Source: Pseudomonas sp. R4-35-07
GTDB lineage: Bacteria > Pseudomonadota > Gammaproteobacteria > Pseudomonadales > Pseudomonadaceae
DNA: 64,000 nt
Direction of reading: 5' to 3'
Assembly (NCBI RefSeq): GCF_003852235.1
Contig: NZ_CP027732.1
Coordinates: 868,001-932,000, forward strand
Shown here: positions 9,500 to 18,035 of the stretch, piece by piece
Numbering within the stretch: position 1 is the stretch's first letter
How the letters are laid out: each line of letters starts with the position of its first letter
Notes under the pieces: generated by a model
The model's database searches: none
The model's input: only the letters and a program-made list of their open reading frames with translations
Told to the model about the DNA's origin: nothing
Position numbers and translations under genes: made by a program

Positions 9500-10258
9500 A
9501 TGGCCGTCCCCCTTACCACCCTCGTCGAGGAAGCGGACCGCTACCTTGGCAGCTTGAAAATCGCCGATTATTGCCCCAACGGCCTGCAAGTGGAGGGCCG
9601 GCCGCAGGTGATGCGCATTGTCAGCGGCGTCACCGCCAGCCAAGCCCTGCTGGACGCCGCCGTCGAAGCCCGGGCCGACCTGATCCTGGTGCACCACGGG
9701 TATTTCTGGAAGGGCGAAAGCCCCTGCATCACCGGCATGAAGCAGCGTCGCCTGAAAACCTTGCTCAAGCATGACATCAGCCTGCTGGCCTACCACCTGC
9801 CCCTGGATCTGCACCCTGACGTCGGCAACAACGTGCAGCTTGCCAAGCAACTGGACATTACCGTCGAAGGCCCGCTCGACCCAGGTAACCCAAAGGTCGT
9901 CGGCCTGGTCGGCTCGCTCGCCGAGCCGCTGTCGCCGCGCGACTTTGCCCGCCGCGTGCAGGACGTGATGGGCCGAGAGCCCCTGCTGATCGAAGGCGGT
10001 GAAATGATCCGCCGCGTCGGCTGGTGCACCGGGGGCGGGCAGGGGTATATCGACCAGGCAGTGGCTGCCGGTGTCGACCTGTACCTGAGCGGCGAAGCCT
10101 CGGAGCAGACCTTCCACAGCGCGCGGGAAAACGACATCAGTTTCATCGCCGCCGGCCATCACGCCACCGAGCGCTATGGCGTGCAGGCGTTGGGGGATTA
10201 CCTGGCACGACGCTTTGCCTTGGAGCATATCTTCATCGATTGCCCGAACCCGATCTAA
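9500..10258 (+). CDS. Nif3-like dinuclear metal centre protein (YbgI family)
   Basis: A 252-residue member of the NIF3/DUF34 family. Metal-binding histidines are visible in LVHHGYFWKG (near 70), LLAYHLPLDLHPD (near 97) and the C-terminal AAGHHATERYG (near 217). Members form a toroidal hexamer with two metal ions per subunit. A GTP cyclohydrolase I type 2 annotation is common but not supported. It is transcribed divergently from algW, separated by about 100 nt, and precedes the cysDN operon. A Shine-Dalgarno AGGAG lies just before the ATG. Confidence 0.92.
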   Translation: MAVPLTTLVEEADRYLGSLKIADYCPNGLQVEGRPQVMRIVSGVTASQALLDAAVEARADLILVHHGYFWKGESPCITGMKQRRLKTLLKHDISLLAYHLPLDLHPDVGNNVQLAKQLDITVEGPLDPGNPKVVGLVGSLAEPLSPRDFARRVQDVMGREPLLIEGGEMIRRVGWCTGGGQGYIDQAVAAGVDLYLSGEASEQTFHSARENDISFIAAGHHATERYGVQALGDYLARRFALEHIFIDCPNPI

Positions 10259-10274
10259 GCCACACAGCCGAGGC

Positions 10275-10293
10275 AAATGTGGGAGGGGGCTTG
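10275..10293. repeat. Truncated REP (single half-arm)
   Basis: AAATGTGGGAGGGGGCTTG matches the first 19 bases of a REPIN left arm and then diverges completely. No right arm follows. It lies 16 nt after the Nif3-like gene, in the 181-nt gap before cysD, and looks like a decayed REPIN remnant. Confidence 0.75.
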
Positions 10294-10439
10294 ACCGAGT
10301 TCCAGGCCAAACTCAGGGGAATATTCATATACCGTTTCGATCTAGTTGGCGCCCTGAATAGAAGCAGGTGCTGTGCTAGCATGCCCCGCTCGAACACGGC
10401 CCGCTGGCCGTCCACACGATCGTTTTTCCGTGAGTAGCC

Positions 10440-11357
10440 ATGGTCGACAAACTGACGCATCTGAAACAGCTGGAGGCGGAAAGCATCCATATTATCCGCG
10501 AGGTCGCTGCCGAGTTCGATAACCCGGTGATGCTCTACTCGATCGGTAAAGACTCCGCCGTGATGCTGCATCTGGCCCGCAAGGCCTTCTTCCCGGGCAA
10601 ATTGCCGTTTCCGGTGATGCACGTCGACACCCGCTGGAAATTCCAGGAAATGTACAAGTTCCGCGACAAAATGGTCGAGGAACTGGGCCTGGACCTGATC
10701 ACCCATATCAACCCCGATGGCGTGGCGCAGAACATCAACCCGTTTACCCACGGCAGCGCCAAGCACACCGACATCATGAAGACCGAAGGCCTCAAGCAGG
10801 CCCTGGACAAGCATGGTTTCGACGCAGCCTTCGGCGGCGCCCGTCGCGATGAAGAGAAATCCCGCGCCAAAGAGCGCGTGTACTCATTCCGCGACAGCAA
10901 GCACCGCTGGGACCCGAAAAATCAGCGCCCCGAGCTGTGGAACGTCTACAACGGCAACGTCAACAAGGGCGAATCGATCCGGGTATTCCCGCTGTCCAAC
11001 TGGACCGAGCTGGACATCTGGCAGTACATCTACCTGGAAGGCATCCCGATCGTGCCGCTGTACTTCGCCGCCGAGCGCGACGTGATCGAGAAGAACGGCA
11101 CGTTGATCATGATCGACGACGACCGCATCCTCGAGCACCTGTCCGACGAAGACAAAGCCCGTATCATCAAAAAGAAAGTCCGTTTCCGCACCCTTGGCTG
11201 CTACCCGTTAACGGGCGCGGTGGAGTCCGAAGCCGAAACGCTGACGGACATCATTCAGGAAATGCTCCTGACGCGAACTTCCGAGCGCCAGGGCCGGGTC
11301 ATCGACCATGATGGCGCCGGCTCCATGGAAGATAAAAAACGTCAGGGTTATTTCTAA
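10440..11357 (+). CDS. cysD: Sulfate adenylyltransferase subunit 2
   Basis: Catalytic subunit of ATP sulfurylase, which makes adenosine 5'-phosphosulfate (APS) from sulfate and ATP in the cytoplasm. 305 residues. It has the PP-loop motif [11 protein letters not shown] near residue 33, then [15 protein letters not shown] and the [15 protein letters not shown] segment near 135, all typical of CysD. It is followed after 9 nt by cysNC, with which it forms the heterodimeric GTP-driven enzyme. Probably induced under sulfur limitation through CysB, but I could not identify a clear operator in the upstream gap. Confidence 0.97.
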   Translation: MVDKLTHLKQLEAESIHIIREVAAEFDNPVMLYSIGKDSAVMLHLARKAFFPGKLPFPVMHVDTRWKFQEMYKFRDKMVEELGLDLITHINPDGVAQNINPFTHGSAKHTDIMKTEGLKQALDKHGFDAAFGGARRDEEKSRAKERVYSFRDSKHRWDPKNQRPELWNVYNGNVNKGESIRVFPLSNWTELDIWQYIYLEGIPIVPLYFAAERDVIEKNGTLIMIDDDRILEHLSDEDKARIIKKKVRFRTLGCYPLTGAVESEAETLTDIIQEMLLTRTSERQGRVIDHDGAGSMEDKKRQGYF

Positions 11358-11366
11358 GGGGTTGTC

Positions 11367-13265
11367 ATGTCGCACGTATCTGATTTGATCAGCGAGGACA
11401 TCCTCGCCTACCTGGGCCAGCACGAGCGCAAGGAAATGTTGCGCTTCCTGACCTGCGGCAACGTCGATGACGGCAAGAGCACCCTGATCGGGCGACTGCT
11501 GCACGACTCCAAGATGATCTACGAAGATCACCTGGAAGCCATCACCCGCGATTCGAAGAAGTCCGGCACCACCGGTGACGACATCGACCTGGCGCTGCTC
11601 GTTGACGGCCTGCAGGCCGAGCGTGAACAGGGCATCACCATCGATGTCGCCTACCGCTACTTCTCCACCGCCAAGCGCAAATTCATCATTGCCGACACCC
11701 CAGGCCATGAGCAGTACACCCGCAACATGGCCACCGGTGCGTCCACCTGTGACCTGGCGATTATCCTGATCGACGCGCGCTACGGCGTGCAGACCCAGAC
11801 CCGTCGCCACAGCTTCATCGCCTCGTTGCTGGGCATCAAACACATCGTGGTGGCCGTCAACAAGATGGACATCAATGGCTTTGACCAGAGCGTATTCGAG
11901 TCGATCAAGGCCGATTACCTGAAGTTCGCCGACGGTATCGCGTTCAAGCCGAGCACCCTGGCCTTCGTGCCGATGTCGGCGCTCAAGGGCGACAACGTGG
12001 TGAACAAGAGCGAGCGTTCGCCGTGGTACACCGGGCAGTCGCTGATGGAGATTCTCGAGACCGTCGAGATCGCCAACGACCGCAACTACACCGACCTGCG
12101 TTTCCCGGTGCAGTACGTCAACCGTCCGAACCTGAACTTCCGTGGTTTCGCCGGCACCCTGGCCAGCGGCATCGTGCACAAGGGCGACGACGTCGTGGTG
12201 CTGCCGTCGGGCAAGAGCAGCCGCGTCAAATCCATCGTCACCTTCGAGGGCGAGTTGGAACAGGCGGGCCCAGGCCAGGCCGTGACCCTGACCATGGAAG
12301 ACGAGATCGACATCTCCCGTGGCGACCTGCTGGTGCATGCCGACAACGTGCCGCAAGTGACCGACGCCTTCGACGCCATGCTGGTGTGGATGGCCGAAGA
12401 ACCGATGCTGCCGGGCAAGAAGTACGACATCAAGCGCGCCACCAGCTATGTGCCGGGCTCCATCACCAGCATTGTGCACCGCGTGGACGTGAACACCCTG
12501 GCCGAAGGCCCGGCGAGTTCGCTGCAGTTGAACGAGATTGGCCGGGTCAAGGTCAGCCTTGACGCGGCTATTGCGTTGGACGGTTACGACAGCAACCGCA
12601 CCACTGGCGCGTTTATCGTCATCGACCGCTTGACCAACGGCACCGTGGCCGCCGGCATGATCATCGCCCCGCCAGTCAGCCATGGCAGCGCGGCGCAGCA
12701 CGGCAAGTTGGCCCATGTCGCCACCGAAGAACGCGCCCTGCGTTTCGGCCAGCAACCGGCCACCGTGCTGTTCAGCGGCCTGTCCGGCGCCGGCAAGAGC
12801 ACCTTGGCGTATGCGGTCGAGCGCAGGCTGTTCGACATGGGGCGTGCGGTGTTCGTGCTGGATGGCCAGAACTTGCGTCACGACCTCAACAAAGGTCTGC
12901 CGCAGGACCGCGCCGGGCGTACCGAGAACTGGCGCCGTGCCGCTCACGTGGCGCGCCAGTTCAACGAAGCCGGCCTGCTGACCCTGGCCGCGTTCGTCGC
13001 CCCGGATGCTGAAGGTCGTGAACAAGCCAAGGTGCTGATCGGCAGCGATCGTTTGCTGACCGTGTACGTGCAGGCGTCGCCGCTGGTGTGTGCCGAGCGT
13101 GATCCGCAAGGGCTGTACGCCGCCGGTGGGGATAACATCCCGGGTGAGTCGTTCCCGTATGACGTGCCGTTGAATGCTGATCTGGTGATCGACACCCAGG
13201 CGTTGTCACTGGAAGACAGCGTCAAGCAGGTGCTGGAATTGTTGCGCCAGCGCGGCGCGATCTAA
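11367..13265 (+). CDS. cysNC: Sulfate adenylyltransferase subunit 1 / APS kinase fusion
   Basis: A bifunctional 632-residue enzyme. The N-terminal CysN GTPase (about 1-440) has [27 protein letters not shown] and NKMD and drives APS synthesis by CysD. The C-terminal CysC domain (about 450-632) has its own P-loop [17 protein letters not shown] and the APS-kinase signature [10 protein letters not shown], and it phosphorylates APS to PAPS. The fused form is usual in pseudomonads. A REPIN follows the stop by 13 nt. A very long open frame on the opposite strand is only a codon-bias shadow. Confidence 0.97.
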   Translation: MSHVSDLISEDILAYLGQHERKEMLRFLTCGNVDDGKSTLIGRLLHDSKMIYEDHLEAITRDSKKSGTTGDDIDLALLVDGLQAEREQGITIDVAYRYFSTAKRKFIIADTPGHEQYTRNMATGASTCDLAIILIDARYGVQTQTRRHSFIASLLGIKHIVVAVNKMDINGFDQSVFESIKADYLKFADGIAFKPSTLAFVPMSALKGDNVVNKSERSPWYTGQSLMEILETVEIANDRNYTDLRFPVQYVNRPNLNFRGFAGTLASGIVHKGDDVVVLPSGKSSRVKSIVTFEGELEQAGPGQAVTLTMEDEIDISRGDLLVHADNVPQVTDAFDAMLVWMAEEPMLPGKKYDIKRATSYVPGSITSIVHRVDVNTLAEGPASSLQLNEIGRVKVSLDAAIALDGYDSNRTTGAFIVIDRLTNGTVAAGMIIAPPVSHGSAAQHGKLAHVATEERALRFGQQPATVLFSGLSGAGKSTLAYAVERRLFDMGRAVFVLDGQNLRHDLNKGLPQDRAGRTENWRRAAHVARQFNEAGLLTLAAFVAPDAEGREQAKVLIGSDRLLTVYVQASPLVCAERDPQGLYAAGGDNIPGESFPYDVPLNADLVIDTQALSLEDSVKQVLELLRQRGAI

Positions 13266-13278
13266 GCCGCGCCGCAAT

Positions 13279-13375
13279 CAAATGTGGGAGGGGGCTTGCC
13301 CCCGATGGCGGTGTGTCAGTCAGTACATCTGTCACTGATCCACCGCTATCGGGGGCAAGCCCCCTCCCACATTTT
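13279..13375. repeat. REPIN 2
   Basis: Inverted REP arms (left GTGGGAGGGGGCTTGCCCCC, right its complement) are joined by a self-complementary centre. It is placed between the 3' ends of cysNC and the convergent acyltransferase gene. The arm ends in the CCCCCGAT variant rather than CTCCCGAT. Confidence 0.92.
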
Positions 13376-13377
13376 GA

Positions 13378-14277
13378 TCAGTTGCGGTCTGGGAAATCGG
13401 TGTGCAGCTTGTCCAGCAGCGCATCCTTCTCTTCCCACAACCGGTTGATCCAGCCCTGGAACGCCAACCGATATTCCCCATCCTGCTCATAATTCTTGCC
13501 GATAAACTCGACCGGAATCTGCACCTCTTCAAACTGCACCACCACATCCTTCACATTCCCGCACAGCAAATCCCAATAACCAGGACGCCCGCCAGGGTAG
13601 TGAATGGTCACGTTCACCAGCGACTTCAGCTGTTCTCCCATCGCATCCAGCACAAACGCGATACCACCCGCCTTGGGTTTAAGCAGGTGACGAAACGGCG
13701 ACTTCTGCTGTGCGTGCTTGCCCGGTGTAAACCGTGTGCCCTCGGCAAAGTTGAAAATCCCCACCGGGTTGTTGCGAAACTTCGCACAGGTCTTGCGCGT
13801 GGTTTCCAGGTCCTTGCCTTTCTTTTCCGGGTGTTTTTCCAGATACGCCTTGCTATAGCGCTTCATGAACGGAAAGCCCAGCGCCCACCACGCCAAGCCA
13901 ATCACCGGCACCCAGATCAGCTCCTGCTTGAGGAAGAACTTCAGCGGGCGAATGCGTCGATTGAGCACGTATTGCAGCACCATGATGTCGACCCAGCTCT
14001 GGTGGTTGCTGGTGACCAGGTACGAGTGTTGATAGTCGAGACCTTCAAGGCCGCTCAAGTGCCAGCGCGTGCGCCGTACCAAGTTCATCCAGCCCTTGTT
14101 GTTGCTGACCCAGGCTTCGTGCGTGTGGTTCATCAAGCCTTCGCTCAAGCGCTTGGCGAAGGGCAGGGCCTTGAACAGCGCCACGATAAACAGGAACGAG
14201 CACAGCAGGATCGTGTTCAGCGCCAACAGCAGCGAGGCGATCACCCCGCGTACGGCGGCAGGTAGAAAATCCAGCAT
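13378..14277 (-). CDS. 1-acylglycerol-3-phosphate acyltransferase-like protein (YihG type)
   Basis: A 299-residue membrane acyltransferase. An N-terminal hydrophobic segment (about 10-35) is followed by the HX4D motif SNHQSWVD near residue 92, a basic linker, and the second block NFAEGTRFTPG near 175. This layout matches E. coli YihG, which influences phospholipid acyl composition, rather than PlsC. Its start codon touches the pta stop codon (TAAATG), so it is co-transcribed with pta. That is of interest because acetyl-CoA metabolism and acyl transfer are linked. Confidence 0.87.
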   Translation of the reverse strand: MLDFLPAAVRGVIASLLLALNTILLCSFLFIVALFKALPFAKRLSEGLMNHTHEAWVSNNKGWMNLVRRTRWHLSGLEGLDYQHSYLVTSNHQSWVDIMVLQYVLNRRIRPLKFFLKQELIWVPVIGLAWWALGFPFMKRYSKAYLEKHPEKKGKDLETTRKTCAKFRNNPVGIFNFAEGTRFTPGKHAQQKSPFRHLLKPKAGGIAFVLDAMGEQLKSLVNVTIHYPGGRPGYWDLLCGNVKDVVVQFEEVQIPVEFIGKNYEQDGEYRLAFQGWINRLWEEKDALLDKLHTDFPDRN

Positions 14278-16377
14278 TTAGATATCCATAGGTCGGTTGG
14301 CGGCTTGGATCGCGGTCAGGGCGATGGTGTACACGATGTCGTCCACCTGGGCGCCGCGCGGCAGGTCGTTGACCGGTTTGCGCAGGCCCTGGAGCATCGG
14401 CCCCAGGCTTACGCAATCGGCGCTGCGTTGCACGGCTTTGTAGGTGGTGTTGCCGGTATTGAGGTCGGGGAACACGAACACCGTGGCCTTGCCGGCGACC
14501 TGGCTGTTGGGCGCCAGTTGCCGGGCCACGCTTTCATTGGCGGCAGCGTCGTATTGCAGCGGGCCGTCGATCAGCAACGAGCTCTGTTGTTCGTGGGCGA
14601 GCAGGGTGGCTTCGCGGACTTTTTCCACTTCCTCACCGCTGGCCGAGTCGCCGCTGGAATAGCTGATCATCGCCACGCGCGGGACAATGCCGAATGCCGC
14701 CGCCGAGTCGGCGCTCTGCAGAGCGATTTCCGCCAGCTCCGCAGCGCTTGGGTGCGGGTTCATCACGCAGTCGCCATACACCAGCACCTGCTCGGGGAAC
14801 AGCATGAAGAACACCGACGATACCAGGGTGCAGCCCGGCGCCGTCTTGATCAGCTGCAGGGCCGGGCGGATGGTGTTGGCGGTGGAGTGGATCACCCCGG
14901 ACACCAGGCCGTCCACCTCGTCGAGGGCGAGCATCATGGTGGCGATCACCACGGTGTCTTCCAATTGCTGCTCGGCCATTGGCGCGTTCAGGCTCTTGCT
15001 CTTGCGCAGTGCAACCATCGGTTCGACGTAGCGCTGGCGGATCAGGTCCGGGTCAAGTATCTCCAGGCCTTCCGGCAGTTCGATGCCCTGAGCCCGCGCC
15101 ACCGCTTCCACGTCCGCCGGCTTGGCCAGCAGCACACAGCGGGCGATGCCGCGGGCCTGACAGATTGCGGCGGCCTGCACGGTCAGCGGCTCGCTGCCTT
15201 CGGGCAGCACGATGCGCTTGTTGGCGGCCTGGGCGCGCTGGATCAACTGGTAGCGAAACACCGCCGGTGACAAGCGCATCTCCCGGGGGGTGCCGCAACG
15301 TTGGTGCAGCCAGCGCGCATCGAGGTGGCTGGCGACGAAGTCGGTGATGATCTCCGCGCGCTCGCGGTCATCGATGGGGATTTCCTTGTTGAGGCTGTTG
15401 AGCTGGTTGGCCGTGTCGTAGGAACCGGTGCTCACCGACAGTACCGGCAACCCGGCCTGGAATGCGCCACGGCACAAATCCATGATGCGCGGGTCGGGCA
15501 GGGTGTCGCTGGTCAGCAACAGGCCGGCCAGCGGTACGCCGTTGATCGCGGCCAGGCTGACGGCGAGGATGATGTCGTCGCGATCGCCCGGCGTCACCAC
15601 CAGCACGCCGGGCTTGAGCAGCTCCACGGTGTTGCGCATGGTGCGCGCGCAGATGATGATCTTGGTCATGCGCCGGGTTTCATAGTCGCCGGCGTTGAGG
15701 ATCTGCGCGCCCATCAGGTCGGCCACGTCGCGGGTACGTGGCGCGTTGAGTTCGGGCTGGTAGGGAATGCAGCCGAGCAGGCGGAAATCACCGCTGCGCA
15801 ATAACGGCGAGTGTTCCTTGAGACGCGCCGAGAAGGCCTCCATGCTTTCGTCGGTGCGCACCTTGTTGAGGATCACGCCCAGCACTTTCGGGTCTTTCGG
15901 GCCGCCGAACAATTGGGCCTGCAGTTCCACGCGGCCGGACAGTTCGGTGAGCACTTCATTTTCCGGGGCCGAGACCAGGATCACTTCAGCATCCAGGCTC
16001 TTGGCCAGGTGCAGGTTGACCCGTGCCGCATAACTGGCGCTGCGGGTCGGCACCATGCCTTCGACGATCAGCACGTCCTTGCCCACGGCGGCTTGCTGGT
16101 ACAGCGTGATGATTTCTTCGAGCAACTCATCGAGCTGGCCGTCGCCGAGCATGCGCTCAACATGGGCCAGGCCCAGGGGTTGCGGCGGCTTCAGGCCGTG
16201 GGTGCGCGCCACCAGTTCGGTAGAACGCTCGGGGCCGGTATCGCCAGGGTGTGGCTGGGCAATCGGTTTGAAGAAACCGACTTTCAGCCCGGCCCGTTCC
16301 AGGGTACGCACCAGCCCAAGGCTGATGGAGGTCAGACCCACACCAAAATCGGTGGGCGCGATAAAAAAAGTCTGCAT
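14278..16377 (-). CDS. pta: Phosphate acetyltransferase
   Basis: Interconverts acetyl-CoA and acetyl phosphate. 699 residues, the long (class II) Pta form. It has an N-terminal BioD-like P-loop domain (FIAPTDFGVGLTSIS), a central DRTGG regulatory domain (about 215-330, VVTPGDRDDI) and a C-terminal catalytic PTA_PTB domain (about 370-690, with SSGDSASGEEVEKVREAT). Start MQTFFIAPTD at 16377 is preferred over an ATG 21 nt upstream without ribosome-binding site. No ackA is present next to it, unlike the pta-ackA arrangement I recall in P. aeruginosa. Confidence 0.95.
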   Translation of the reverse strand: MQTFFIAPTDFGVGLTSISLGLVRTLERAGLKVGFFKPIAQPHPGDTGPERSTELVARTHGLKPPQPLGLAHVERMLGDGQLDELLEEIITLYQQAAVGKDVLIVEGMVPTRSASYAARVNLHLAKSLDAEVILVSAPENEVLTELSGRVELQAQLFGGPKDPKVLGVILNKVRTDESMEAFSARLKEHSPLLRSGDFRLLGCIPYQPELNAPRTRDVADLMGAQILNAGDYETRRMTKIIICARTMRNTVELLKPGVLVVTPGDRDDIILAVSLAAINGVPLAGLLLTSDTLPDPRIMDLCRGAFQAGLPVLSVSTGSYDTANQLNSLNKEIPIDDRERAEIITDFVASHLDARWLHQRCGTPREMRLSPAVFRYQLIQRAQAANKRIVLPEGSEPLTVQAAAICQARGIARCVLLAKPADVEAVARAQGIELPEGLEILDPDLIRQRYVEPMVALRKSKSLNAPMAEQQLEDTVVIATMMLALDEVDGLVSGVIHSTANTIRPALQLIKTAPGCTLVSSVFFMLFPEQVLVYGDCVMNPHPSAAELAEIALQSADSAAAFGIVPRVAMISYSSGDSASGEEVEKVREATLLAHEQQSSLLIDGPLQYDAAANESVARQLAPNSQVAGKATVFVFPDLNTGNTTYKAVQRSADCVSLGPMLQGLRKPVNDLPRGAQVDDIVYTIALTAIQAANRPMDI

Positions 16378-16456
16378 GCGAATTCTCTGGAGGTGCATGG
16401 CTGGGGTGGCACTCTATGCGTGAGTGCCTACCGCGAATCAGGCGCCAAGGTTATCG

Positions 16457-16747
16457 TTATTCGGGTTGTTGCGCACACCAGCCGCACGCAAAGGGCTGGC
16501 CGATTTTTTCAAGGCGCTGCGCGGGGTCGAGCACCCAGGCGCGCGACTGCCATGGCGGCTGGTGGCGCAGATGCTGGGTGTGGCCGCAGGACAGCTCGAC
16601 GACCCAGTGCAGGTCGTCGTCCTGGTGGAATCCGCTGATCGTCGCGACCGTTGGTCGGCCCCGTCTGTCCGGGTTCTGTTCGCTTTCGGGCAAATCCTTG
16701 TTTAGACTTGTCCGTTCTTCATTCTTATGCAAAAGGTCTCGCCCCAT
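16457..16747 (-). CDS. DUF3565 small protein
   Basis: About 96 residues. The conserved core ISGFHQDDDLHWVVELSCGH continues to QHLRHQPPWQ and ends in a second cysteine pair FACGWC, so two Cys/His clusters suggest a small zinc ribbon. Function unknown. The start is uncertain: the ATG at 16747 would overlap the divergent slyD start, and the first 30 residues are poorly conserved in character, so translation may begin further downstream. Confidence 0.7.
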   Translation of the reverse strand: MGRDLLHKNEERTSLNKDLPESEQNPDRRGRPTVATISGFHQDDDLHWVVELSCGHTQHLRHQPPWQSRAWVLDPAQRLEKIGQPFACGWCAQQPE

Positions 16748-17231
16748 GACGATCGCCGCTAACAAGGCTGTCTCCATCGACTATACCCTGACCAACGACG
16801 CTGGTGAGGTCATCGACAGCTCCGCCGGCGGCGCGCCGCTGGTCTACCTGCAAGGCGCGGGTAACATTATCCCAGGCCTGGAAAAGGCTCTGGAAGGCAA
16901 GGCAGTTGGTGATGAACTGACCGTTGCCGTAGAACCTGAGGATGCCTACGGCGAATACTCCGCCGAACTGGTCAGCACCTTGAGCCGCAGCATGTTCGAA
17001 GGTGTTGATGAGCTGGAAGTGGGCATGCAGTTCCACGCTTCCGCCCCGGACGGCCAAATGCAGATCGTGACCATCCGCGACCTGGACGGTGACGACGTGA
17101 CCGTTGACGGTAACCACCCGCTGGCTGGCCAGCGCCTGAACTTCCAAGTGAAGATCGTTGCCATCCGCGACGCTTCCCAGGAAGAAGTGGCTCATGGTCA
17201 CGTCCACGGTGAAGGCGGTCATCACCATTGA
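16746..17231 (+). CDS. slyD: FKBP-type peptidyl-prolyl cis-trans isomerase (SlyD-like)
   Basis: A 161-residue cytoplasmic chaperone/prolyl isomerase. The FKBP fold is interrupted by an IF chaperone domain (about 70-130). It opens with KAVSIDYTLTNDAGEVIDSS and has PLVYLQGAGNIIPGLEKALE. The C-terminus is histidine-rich (HGHVHGEGGHHH) as in metal-binding SlyD proteins, though shorter than E. coli's tail. The ATG at 16746 follows AAGG by a normal distance. It is followed by a strong intrinsic terminator. Confidence 0.93.
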   Translation: MTIAANKAVSIDYTLTNDAGEVIDSSAGGAPLVYLQGAGNIIPGLEKALEGKAVGDELTVAVEPEDAYGEYSAELVSTLSRSMFEGVDELEVGMQFHASAPDGQMQIVTIRDLDGDDVTVDGNHPLAGQRLNFQVKIVAIRDASQEEVAHGHVHGEGGHHH

Positions 17232-17254
17232 TTGTGGTTTGATCAATCGGTAGC

Positions 17255-17288
17255 AAAAACGCCCCGACTGGTTCGGGGCGTTTTTTTA
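17255..17288 (+). terminator. Rho-independent terminator after slyD
   Basis: Perfect stem CGCCCCGA / TCGGGGCG with a 5-nt loop, followed by seven T's. It lies 24 nt past the slyD stop codon. Confidence 0.93.
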
Positions 17289-17308
17289 TCTGAAATTCAC
17301 CGCGATCC

Positions 17309-17405
17309 AAGTGTGGGAGGGGGCTTGCTCCCGATAGCTGAGTGTCAGCCACTGCATCTGGTTACTGATCCACTGCAATCGGGGGCAAGCCCCCTCCCAC
17401 ATTTT
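17309..17405. repeat. REPIN 3
   Basis: Two inverted REP arms. The left arm carries CTCCCGATAGC and the right ATCGGGGGCAAGCC, so the two arms are of different subtypes and pair imperfectly in the middle. It lies between the slyD terminator and the rpsT terminator, in a convergent gap. Confidence 0.9.
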
Positions 17406-17424
17406 GATCTTTGCACTCCAGAAA

Positions 17425-17461
17425 ACAAAAATGCCCCGCACCTTTCGGTACGGGGCATTTC
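17425..17461 (-). terminator. Rho-independent terminator of rpsT
   Basis: Reading on the minus strand, stem AATGCCCCG(T) / (G)CGGGGCATT with a short GAAAG-type loop is followed by a T run. It lies about 45 nt after the rpsT stop codon. Confidence 0.9.
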
Positions 17462-17503
17462 TTAACTGTTTCGCAACCTGGGCTGCGTAGCAGTTGTTAC
17501 CAC

Positions 17504-17782
17504 TTAGGCTGCAGCAGGAACGCTCAGAGCCTTGATGTGGCCATTCAGGCGGCTCTTATGACGAGCGGCCTTGTTCTTGTGGATGATGCCTTTATCGGCC
17601 ATACGGTCGATAACTGGCACGGCCAGAACGTAAGCAGCTTGAGCTTTTTCAGCGTCTTTGGTGTCGATGGCTTTAACTACATTCTTGATGTAGGTACGAA
17701 CCATGGAACGCAGGCTGGCGTTGTGGCTGCGACGCTTCTCAGCCTGTTTTGCACGTTTTTTGGCGGAAGGTGTGTTGGCCAC
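17504..17782 (-). CDS. rpsT: 30S ribosomal protein S20
   Basis: A 92-residue ribosomal protein that binds 16S rRNA. It starts with GTG, giving [21 protein letters not shown], a very basic helix typical of S20, and continues [19 protein letters not shown] strong GAGGAG ribosome-binding site lies upstream. It stands alone, with its own promoter (17836-17864) and terminator, and is divergent from murJ, as in other pseudomonads. Confidence 0.97.
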   Translation of the reverse strand: MANTPSAKKRAKQAEKRRSHNASLRSMVRTYIKNVVKAIDTKDAEKAQAAYVLAVPVIDRMADKGIIHKNKAARHKSRLNGHIKALSVPAAA

Positions 17783-17835
17783 CGTCGAGCTCCTCGAAAG
17801 ACTTTTTAGGAAATAGCAAACAAAATAGGCCGCGA

Positions 17836-17864
17836 ATCATGCCGATGACTTGATGGGTTGTCAA
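17836..17864 (-). promoter_or_regulatory. Sigma-70 promoter of rpsT
   Basis: On the minus strand, TTGACA (17859-17864) and CATGAT (17836-17841) are separated by exactly 17 nt, with a GC-rich discriminator (TCGCGGCC) directly after. This is typical of growth-rate-regulated ribosomal genes. Confidence 0.7.
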
Positions 17865-18035
17865 GGGCGGCTGATGCGAACTGCTGAGTGGTCGATCTGA
17901 AGAGGCGGGTGATTTATTTCCGGCGCTTGACCTGTAAACTCGCGAGCTTTGGCTCTGTGCTGTTGCAGGCGCGCAGTATCGCATAAGTAGGCGCTTTGTT
18001 CGCCTGCTCTTTATCTATAGGCGCAAACTCTTTCA

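Noticed and set aside
11208..13109. 633-aa open frame antisense to cysNC
   Set aside because: It mirrors the cysNC codon phase in high-GC DNA, has no family motif and no ribosome-binding site; a shadow of the sense gene.
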